DNA of 64,000 nt from Nakamurella alba (lineage in GTDB: Bacteria > Actinomycetota > Actinomycetes > Mycobacteriales > Nakamurellaceae): positions 1,736,001 to 1,800,000 of the forward strand of contig NZ_WLYK01000001.1 in NCBI RefSeq assembly GCF_009707545.1, given 5' to 3'. The position numbers and the translations under genes were made by a program. The notes beneath the pieces were generated by a model. It searched no databases and was not told the DNA's origin. It saw only the letters and a program-made list of their open reading frames with translations. The number at the start of each line of letters is the position of its first letter. Position 1 is the first letter of the stretch. Below, piece after piece: positions 25,952-32,325 of the stretch.

Positions 25952-28045
25952 ATGACCGTGATCAGCCGTACCGACGACGGGTCCGTGGCCGTCCTGACGC
26001 TCGACGTCCCGGGCCGGTCCACCAACGTGGTGGACGAGCAGGTGCTCGCCGAGCTGGCCGACCACCACAGTGCTCTCGAGGCCGACCCGGCGATCGAGGC
26101 CTTCGTCGTCACCTCGGGCAAGAAGAGCGGCTTCGGGGCCGGTGCCGACCTCGACTGGCTCCCGCAGCTCGTCGCCCGACCGGATGCCGCCGAGTACCTC
26201 GGTGGTGTGCACGCGCTGATGGCACGGATCGCCGGCTCCGGTACACCGATGGTCGCGGCGGTCGACGGGTTCGCGTTCGGCGGCGCCCTGGAACTGCTGC
26301 TCGCCGGGGAGGAGATCGTGGTGACGCCGTCGGCCACCCTGGGCCTGCCGGAGGTCACACTCGGGCTGCTGCCCGGTGGGGCCGGCACCCAGCTGGTCCG
26401 CCGCTGGCTCACCGCCGAGCAGGCCCTCGACGTCCTGCTCACCGGCCGTCCGCTGACCGCCGCGGCGGCGCAGGAGGCCGGCCTGGTGCAGGAGATCGTG
26501 GCCCCCGAGGACCTGCTGGCCGTCGCCATCGGCCGGGCGCGGGCTGCTGCCGCCCGCACCACCCGTCGTACCGACCGCGACAGCAGCGAGTCGCTCGCAG
26601 CCGCAGCTGCATCCCGGCGCGAGACCCTCGCCCCGGCCGCCGGTTCCGCGCCCGACCGGATCCTGGGGGCGGTGGCCGCAGGGGCAGCCGGCGGATTCGC
26701 CGCCGGGTCGGCTGCGGAGGTGGCCGCGTTCCTGGACCTGGCCGTCTCGCCCACCTCCCTCGCACTGCGCCACCTGTTCCAGGCCGAGGCGGACATCAAG
26801 CGCCGCAGCCGGTCCGACGGTGCACCGGTGTCGGCCCTCGGCGTGGTCGGGGCCGGCCGGATGGGTGCGGCGATCGCTGCCACCGCGGTCACCAAGGGTC
26901 TGCAGGCGGTGGTCAGGGACGTCGGTCAGGACAAGGTGGACGAGGCGCACGGCTACCTCGACCAGGTCCTCTCGCGCACCAAGGCCTCGCCGGACAAGCG
27001 GGCCGCGGCCGAGGAACGATGGTCGGGCACGACGGAGTGGGAGGGCTTCGCCGGCGCTGACGCGGTGATCGAGGCGGTCTTCGAACTGCCCTCGCTCAAG
27101 AACGAGACCCTCTCCGCGATCTCCGGTCTCGTCGCACCGGATGCACTGATCAGCACCAACACCTCGGCGATCCCGATCTCGTCGCTGGCCCCCGCGGTGT
27201 CCAACCCGGGCCGGTTCATGGGCACCCACTTCTTCTCCCCGGTGGACCGCATGCCGCTGGTCGAGCTGATCCCGCACACCGGCACCGACCCGGCCACGGT
27301 GGCCCGGGTGGCCGGCCTGGCCCGGTCCCTGGGCAAGGTGCCGGTCGTGGTCGCCGACGTGCCCGGCTTCCTCACCTCGCGGGTCTACGCCCGCTGGCTC
27401 ATCGAGGGCGTCCGGCTGCTGCTGGAGGGCGTGCCGGTACCGGCCGTCGACGCGGCGGCCAAGGCCGGCGGCTTCCCGGTCGGGCCACTGCAGGCGCACG
27501 ACGAGGCGTCGCTGGACCTGGTGGTCAAGGCCAGCATCACCCAGGTCGCCGAGGCGGTGATGACCGACCGGCTCGATGTCGCGACGGTCCGGGCCGCCCT
27601 GGAGAAGCTCATCGCCGCCGGGGTCACCGGCCGTAAGGACGGCTCCGGCTTCTACGCCTACGCCGACGGCCGCCGGTCCGGCGCCAACCCTCTGGTGGCC
27701 GACACCCTGGGCGTCACTGCCGATGTCGACGCCGTTCCGGCCGACGTGGTCCGCGACCGGCTGCTGTACGCCTTCGCCTCGGAGTGCTGGGTCTGCTGGG
27801 ACGAGGGCATCGTCTGCCACCCGGACGATGGCGACGTGGCCGCGGTGCTGGGCATCGGGTTCCCCCGCCCGCTGGGCGGCCCGTACCACTGGGCCGATGC
27901 CGTCGGCGCCGCCACCGTCGTCGCCCGGGCGGCCGAGCTGGATCCGGTGGCCTTCCCGGTCGGTGCCCGGCTGCCCGCGTTCGCGGCCGATGGCGGCAGC
28001 TTCGCCGCCGAGACCCGGCTCGCGGTGCCGGGCCGGCCGGCATGA
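25952..28045 (+). CDS. Fused enoyl-CoA hydratase / 3-hydroxyacyl-CoA dehydrogenase
   Basis: A 697-residue FadB/FadJ-like bifunctional enzyme for hydration and NAD-dependent oxidation in beta-oxidation. The crotonase half (about 1-190) holds GFGAGADLDWL and both catalytic Glu positions, in GGALELLLA and LPEVTLGLLP. An Ala/Arg-rich linker follows. The dehydrogenase half begins near residue 295 with GVVGAGRMG and has the catalytic His region GTHFFSPVDRMPLVEL and NTSAIPIS. The island also has a MaoC pair, so two hydratase systems of possibly opposite stereochemistry coexist. Its stop overlaps the next gene (ATGA). Confidence 0.92.
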   Translation: MTVISRTDDGSVAVLTLDVPGRSTNVVDEQVLAELADHHSALEADPAIEAFVVTSGKKSGFGAGADLDWLPQLVARPDAAEYLGGVHALMARIAGSGTPMVAAVDGFAFGGALELLLAGEEIVVTPSATLGLPEVTLGLLPGGAGTQLVRRWLTAEQALDVLLTGRPLTAAAAQEAGLVQEIVAPEDLLAVAIGRARAAAARTTRRTDRDSSESLAAAAASRRETLAPAAGSAPDRILGAVAAGAAGGFAAGSAAEVAAFLDLAVSPTSLALRHLFQAEADIKRRSRSDGAPVSALGVVGAGRMGAAIAATAVTKGLQAVVRDVGQDKVDEAHGYLDQVLSRTKASPDKRAAAEERWSGTTEWEGFAGADAVIEAVFELPSLKNETLSAISGLVAPDALISTNTSAIPISSLAPAVSNPGRFMGTHFFSPVDRMPLVELIPHTGTDPATVARVAGLARSLGKVPVVVADVPGFLTSRVYARWLIEGVRLLLEGVPVPAVDAAAKAGGFPVGPLQAHDEASLDLVVKASITQVAEAVMTDRLDVATVRAALEKLIAAGVTGRKDGSGFYAYADGRRSGANPLVADTLGVTADVDAVPADVVRDRLLYAFASECWVCWDEGIVCHPDDGDVAAVLGIGFPRPLGGPYHWADAVGAATVVARAAELDPVAFPVGARLPAFAADGGSFAAETRLAVPGRPA

Positions 28046-28794
28046 CCGCCCGACTGGCGCTGGTCACCGGCGGCAGCCGTGGCATCGGCCGGTGCACGGC
28101 GGAGATCCTGCTGGCCCGGGGCCATGCCGTGGTGATCACCGGCCGGGACCCGGAGCGGCTGGAGAAGGCTGCCGCCGAGCTCGGCGGGGACGTCCGCACC
28201 CTGGCGATGGACGCCGCGGACGTGGCCGGGACGGCGACCTCGTTCGCCGAGGTGGCGCCCGACATCCTCGTCGCCAACGCCGGTGTCGGCTACTCCGGCA
28301 CCGTCGCCTCCACCCCGCTCACCGACTGGGACGATGTCATCGCGACCAACGTCACGAGTGCGTTCGTCGCGATCAAGGCCGTGCTGCCGCACATGCTGGA
28401 GGCCGGGTGGGGGCGCATCGTCACCGTCGGGTCGATGGCGGCGCACGTGCCGATCCGCTACGGGATCGCCTACACCGCCTCGAAGCACGCGCTGTGGGGA
28501 CTGACCAGGGCGGTCTCCGTGGAGTGCCGGAAGAAGGGGGTCACCGCCAACATGGTGGCCCCGGCTTTCGTGCGCACCGACATGACGCGCGCCAACGCCG
28601 AGCTGCTCGGTGGTCCGATCGAGGAGGCCGAGGCCAAGCTCGGCGCGCTGTCCACCTGGGGCCGGCTGATCGAGCCGGAGGAGGTGGCCGAGCAGATCTG
28701 CCGGTTCACCGGCCCGGAGGCCGACGGCATCACCGGTACCTCGGTGACCATGGGCTTCGACAGCACCCTGGACACCGACCCGCTGACCGTCTGA
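28042..28794 (+). CDS. Short-chain dehydrogenase/reductase
   Basis: A 250-residue SDR with TGGSRGIG, NAGVGYSG and the active-site pair YTASK. The Arg after beta-2 (ITGRDPERL) suggests NADP(H) preference. It is coupled to the upstream fused enzyme by an ATGA overlap and probably acts on the same pathway. It is followed after 16 bp by the convergent PhzF-like gene. Confidence 0.88.
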   Translation: MTARLALVTGGSRGIGRCTAEILLARGHAVVITGRDPERLEKAAAELGGDVRTLAMDAADVAGTATSFAEVAPDILVANAGVGYSGTVASTPLTDWDDVIATNVTSAFVAIKAVLPHMLEAGWGRIVTVGSMAAHVPIRYGIAYTASKHALWGLTRAVSVECRKKGVTANMVAPAFVRTDMTRANAELLGGPIEEAEAKLGALSTWGRLIEPEEVAEQICRFTGPEADGITGTSVTMGFDSTLDTDPLTV

Positions 28795-28810
28795 CCCGGG
28801 TGGGCCGGCG

Positions 28811-29644
28811 TCAGTCGGCGCCGAGTGCCACCTCGCCGGTGATGCCGACGACAGTGCCGCCGCCCACCCAGATGTCATCGCCGACGGCCTCGACCGACAC
28901 CCGGCCGCGCCGCTGCAACCGGGTGCCCTGGGACGCGAGGTAGGAGCGCGGCGCGATGCCGGCCCCGATCAGCCACTGCGCGATCGAGGCGTTGAGACTA
29001 CCGGTCACCGGGTCCTCTCCCTCTCGGCTCACGAAGGCCCGAACCTCGTACTGCGCGGGCGAGCCCGGCGGGTAGGCGCCGACCACGCCGATGTTCGGGA
29101 CGCCGTCCAGCCGAAGTTCCTCGCGCTGCAGCGCCAGGACGGCGTCGGCGCCCCGCAGCAGCACCGCCAGCCAGCCCGGACCGTTGTCCGCCCACTGCGC
29201 ACCCAGGATCTCGTCCGGCCTCAGCCCGAGACCGTCCAACACCGCAGCCAGGTCCGCCTCGGACACCGGTCCGGACCGCAGCCGCGGCGGCGCCGCGAAG
29301 GCCAGCCGCTGGTCGGTGATCCGCACCCGCACCAGCCCGACGCCGCATTCCTGGACGAGTTCGGACGACCGGTGGGGGACTCCTCCCGCCTCCAGCCAGG
29401 CCCGGGCGGATCCGAGGGTGGGGTGGCCGGCGAACGGCAGTTCGCCGGCCGCGGTGAAGATCCGCAGCCGGTAGTCGGCGGCCGGGTCGGTGGGGGACAG
29501 CAGGAACGTCGTCTCGCTGAGGTTCGTCCACCGGGCGAACGCGGCCATCGTCGCGTCGTCGAGCGTGTCCGCGTCGTGCACCACCGCGACCGGGTTGCCC
29601 AGCAGGAACTCATCGGTGAACACGTCGATCTGGCTGAAGCGCAT
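28811..29644 (-). CDS. PhzF family isomerase/epimerase-like protein
   Basis: A 277-residue PhzF-fold protein. The active-site Glu is E44 in NLSETTFL. The family motifs FTAAGELPFAGHPTLGSA (about 65-82) and DPVTGSLNASIAQW (near 215) are complete. Members catalyse proton shifts or isomerisation on small cyclic or amino-acid-like substrates; most have no known substrate. It has no copy of the island operator in front and may not belong to the regulon. Confidence 0.88.
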   Translation of the reverse strand: MRFSQIDVFTDEFLLGNPVAVVHDADTLDDATMAAFARWTNLSETTFLLSPTDPAADYRLRIFTAAGELPFAGHPTLGSARAWLEAGGVPHRSSELVQECGVGLVRVRITDQRLAFAAPPRLRSGPVSEADLAAVLDGLGLRPDEILGAQWADNGPGWLAVLLRGADAVLALQREELRLDGVPNIGVVGAYPPGSPAQYEVRAFVSREGEDPVTGSLNASIAQWLIGAGIAPRSYLASQGTRLQRRGRVSVEAVGDDIWVGGGTVVGITGEVALGAD

Positions 29645-29804
29645 GGGAACACCCTGTCACGGCGGTGGCCGCTGCTGCGCGCCCGTCCCGATCGGCGGCA
29701 GACCCGCTGCGTCGTCGGGCGCTTCCATTGTTCCCGCCTGCGACCAGAGGCGCCCGCTCTCGTCGTCCCATCGCGGTGCACCGGCTCCGCGACCGGGGGG
29801 GGGC

Positions 29805-30332
29805 TCAGTTGCCGACCGGGAAGGGTCCTCCGGCGAACCATGCCTCGAACCCGGGCCGCCGGGACGACGCGCAGATCTCCAGCAGCACGCCGCCGGGGAG
29901 CCGGTGGTAGGCGAAGCCGGACGCGCCGTCCTGGCCGGAGTCGTAGGTGGCCAGCATCGGGGACCCGGATGCCGCGAGCGCGGCGGACGCCGCGGGCACG
30001 TCGTCGCACCAGGCGCCGATGTGGTGCGGGGCGATGATGCCGCCGACCCCGACCGGCTGCAGTGCCCACAGCGTGCCGGGCACGGCCTGGATCACCTCGA
30101 GGTGATGCGGGCCCTCGACGGTGTAGGCCAGACGCATCTCCGGCCGCACCGGGCCGTCCGGGCCCTTCAGCACCATCGTGCGGTCCTCGATCGGCGTCCA
30201 GCGCACTCCGAGCAGACGGCTGAGATCCGCCATGTCGCGTTCGATGTCGGAGACCACGAAGCCGGTGTGGAAGACCTCGAAGGCGGCGTCCGGCAGCGAA
30301 CCCGTGGGCAGTCCGCCGGGGAGGGCGGTCAT
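29805..30332 (-). CDS. VOC (glyoxalase/methylmalonyl-CoA epimerase-like) family protein
   Basis: A 175-residue vicinal-oxygen-chelate protein. Repeated beta-alpha-beta units are seen at FEVFHTGFVVSDIERDM and APHHIGAWCDDV, with metal-ligand candidates His, His and the Glu in VLLEICA. It may act as an epimerase or lyase on a CoA intermediate. The start overlaps the stop of the NTF2-like paralog at 30329, so these two form an operon behind operator copy 8. A run of nine G lies just after its end (about 29797-29805). Confidence 0.82.
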   Translation of the reverse strand: MTALPGGLPTGSLPDAAFEVFHTGFVVSDIERDMADLSRLLGVRWTPIEDRTMVLKGPDGPVRPEMRLAYTVEGPHHLEVIQAVPGTLWALQPVGVGGIIAPHHIGAWCDDVPAASAALAASGSPMLATYDSGQDGASGFAYHRLPGGVLLEICASSRRPGFEAWFAGGPFPVGN

Positions 30333-31147
30333 GCGATCGCCGCCGAGAGTCGGCGACCGCAGGCCAGCCGGTCGGTCACCACGTGGCCGGTGATGTCCCC
30401 GGTGGCCGGCGCGACGTGCAGGATGGCGGTGGCGTACAGCCGCGCGGTCGAGCCGACGGCCGACGCGAACCCGTCGCCGAGGCCGCCCAGGTAGCTGCCG
30501 TCGACCGCCACGTGCGCGGCCACCGCCGGGCCGGCGCCGAACAGGTCGAGCACCTCCACGGTCGGGGCATCGAGCCGCACCCGGTTCTCCGGATGGTCAC
30601 CCGCGTCCTCGGCGTCGAAGACGATCCCCGGCGCCGTGAGAAACGCTGCGCTGCAGAGATGGTCCCGAACGAGTTGCTCGCCCGCGGCGTCCGCAGGCGC
30701 GGGCGGGGCGGTCCACGGATCCATCGCGGGCGCGGGGATGACGTCGGCCCGTCCGTCGGCGGCCTGCCGTTGCCGCGACTCGTAGTCCTGCTCGACCCGG
30801 CACCGGGTCAACCGCTCCCCGTCGTACTCGTACAGGCTGATACCGCGCCAGACGGCGTCCTGCCCGTTGCGGAGCGAACGGCCGTGCTCGGAGAAGCGGA
30901 ACGCGGCGCGCGAGCCGTTGTTGAGCAGCTCGTGCACCGTGAATCCGAGCCCGGGGTACTGCCGGTACTGCTTCTCGGTCGCGGGCCGGTAGTGCTGCTC
31001 CCGGCCGCGGGCCACGAACGGGCCCATCAGCAGCTCGTAGTCGTCCACCATCAGCTCGCCGATGATCGACAGGTCGTGAGATGCGGTGTAGGAATAGGCG
31101 TATCGGCGCAGCAGTGCGCTGAGCGGATGCAGGTCCGGGCCGGGCAT
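30329..31147 (-). CDS. Uncharacterised NTF2-like protein, paralog of the 23236 gene
   Basis: A 272-residue protein with the same plan as the 23236 product. Shared pieces are ELMVDDY, GREQHYRPAT, LGFTVHEL, RFSEHGRSLR, WRGIS, CRVEQDYESR and TVEVLDLFGAG. By eye about half of the residues are shared. Both copies lie next to SDR genes and an operator, so they probably share one kind of reaction or form a hetero-oligomer. No catalytic assignment is possible from sequence alone. Confidence 0.75.
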   Translation of the reverse strand: MPGPDLHPLSALLRRYAYSYTASHDLSIIGELMVDDYELLMGPFVARGREQHYRPATEKQYRQYPGLGFTVHELLNNGSRAAFRFSEHGRSLRNGQDAVWRGISLYEYDGERLTRCRVEQDYESRQRQAADGRADVIPAPAMDPWTAPPAPADAAGEQLVRDHLCSAAFLTAPGIVFDAEDAGDHPENRVRLDAPTVEVLDLFGAGPAVAAHVAVDGSYLGGLGDGFASAVGSTARLYATAILHVAPATGDITGHVVTDRLACGRRLSAAIA

Positions 31148-31155
31148 CCGGTTAC

Positions 31156-31169
31156 CTTACAATCGGTTG
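31156..31169. promoter_or_regulatory. Putative TetR operator, copy 8
   Basis: CTTACA-AT-CGGTTG followed by GTAG lies between the divergent NTF2-like (start 31147) and SDR (start 31214) genes. It is one of the weaker matches, but its position is the same as in the other divergent pair at 24956. Confidence 0.48.
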
Positions 31170-31213
31170 GTAGAAATGTCGATGCCGTGCGCGGCGGTGA
31201 TGGAGGTGTCGGG

Positions 31214-31963
31214 ATGACGTCCCGGTTCGCAGTCGGCAAGGCCCTGGTCACCGGGGGCGCCCAGGGCATCGGTGCCGCGATCGGTCGGCGGCTCGCCGAG
31301 GAAGGGATGAGCGTCGCCCTGGTCGACCGGAACGAGCAGGGAGCACTGGCGACCGCCGCTGCCATCGGCGAGGCCACCGGCAGCCGGGTCTTCGGGTACG
31401 GCGCGGACGTCACCGATGCGGCCGGCCTCGGGGCGACCGTGGGGAAGGCCGCTGCCGAGATGGGCGGCCTGGACTGCTACATCGGCAACGCCGGCATCAC
31501 GCGCGACAAGGCCTTCCACAAGCTCACCGACGAGGACTGGGACGCCGTCATCGCCGTCAACCTGACCGGTGTGTTCAACGGTCTACGGGCCTGCGCGCCG
31601 TGGCTGCGCGCACCTGGGCCCGGCCGGGTGGTGCTGATCTCGTCGGTGGTGGCCAAGGCGGGCAACTTCGGCCAGATGAACTACATCGCAGCCAAGGCCG
31701 GGGTTGTCGGACTGGTCCGCTCCGGGGCTTCCGAGCTCGCCCGTGCCGGCACCACCGTCAACGGCATCCGGCCCGGCTTCATCGAGACCGACATGACCGC
31801 GGCGATGCCGGAGGAAGCACAGGCGGCCATGCGTGCGGCCAGCCCGCTCGGCCGCGCCGGCACGCCGGCCGACATCGCCGGAGCGGTGGCCTTCCTCTGC
31901 TCCGAGGACGCTTCCTTCGTCACCGGCCACATCCTCGACGTGAACGGTGGCATGGCCTTCTGA
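31214..31963 (+). CDS. FabG-like short-chain dehydrogenase/reductase
   Basis: A 249-residue SDR close in plan to 3-oxoacyl-ACP/CoA reductases. It has TGGAQGIG, NAGITRDKAF, catalytic YIAAK and the end HILDVNGGMAF. An Asp-Arg after beta-2 (LVDRNE) suggests NAD(H) use. The ATG at 31214 follows a GGAGG site. It is the last gene of the operator-linked island, and a strong hairpin follows 31 bp after its stop. Confidence 0.88.
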   Translation: MTSRFAVGKALVTGGAQGIGAAIGRRLAEEGMSVALVDRNEQGALATAAAIGEATGSRVFGYGADVTDAAGLGATVGKAAAEMGGLDCYIGNAGITRDKAFHKLTDEDWDAVIAVNLTGVFNGLRACAPWLRAPGPGRVVLISSVVAKAGNFGQMNYIAAKAGVVGLVRSGASELARAGTTVNGIRPGFIETDMTAAMPEEAQAAMRAASPLGRAGTPADIAGAVAFLCSEDASFVTGHILDVNGGMAF

Positions 31964-31994
31964 TTCCTTGCCCCGGGAACCGGACGTCCCGCAG

Positions 31995-32041
31995 TTCGTT
32001 GGCCCGACATCCGTTCTCCAGACGGTTGTTCGGCCAACGAA
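31995..32041 (+). terminator. Strong inverted repeat after the last island gene
   Basis: Arms 31995-32014 and 32022-32041 pair at 17 of 20 positions, including a perfect outer 10 bp (TTCGTTGGCC), with a 7-base loop. No U-run follows, as is common in high-GC actinobacteria. It probably terminates or protects the SDR transcript. Confidence 0.6.
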
Positions 32042-32171
32042 TGGGGATGGCGACGGATCCGTTGTGGTTGACGGGCCAGGGAAGGCGAACTACGGAGGGC
32101 CGCTGCCTCCGGGGCCGTTCAGGTACACGTGGTGTCAATCTGAGGACCGTGAAGGAACTCCCCACCGCCGG

Positions 32172-32325
32172 CCGGCTCGAGAACTCCATGCCTGCAGCCG
32201 CTCTCGGTGGTCAGGGCAAGCAGTGAACGCGACCACCCACCCGCTGCCGCCGGACTCGAGAACTTCACGCCTGTAGCAGCTCTCGCTCGCCAGGGCAGGC
32301 ACTGAACCCGACCGCCCCACCGACC
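32172..32325. repeat. Imperfect tandem repeat, two copies of about 79 bp
   Basis: Two imperfect copies begin with CTCGAGAACT at 32176 and 32255, share GCTCTCG and CAGGGCA blocks, and end near the stop of the convergent fusion gene. The 362-bp gap (31964-32325) otherwise holds only the hairpin at 31995 and no convincing gene. Confidence 0.6.

Noticed and set aside
29794-29806. Run of nine G after the PhzF gene as a phase-variable tract
   Set aside because: It lies at the 3' end of the VOC gene, where length changes would have little effect on expression, and homopolymers of this length are a known sequencing weak point.
2639-31169. Assignment of the palindromes to KstR or KstR2 (cholesterol regulators)
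   Set aside because: The recalled consensus halves for those regulators do not match CTAGCG/CGCTAG well, and standard sterol ring genes are absent.
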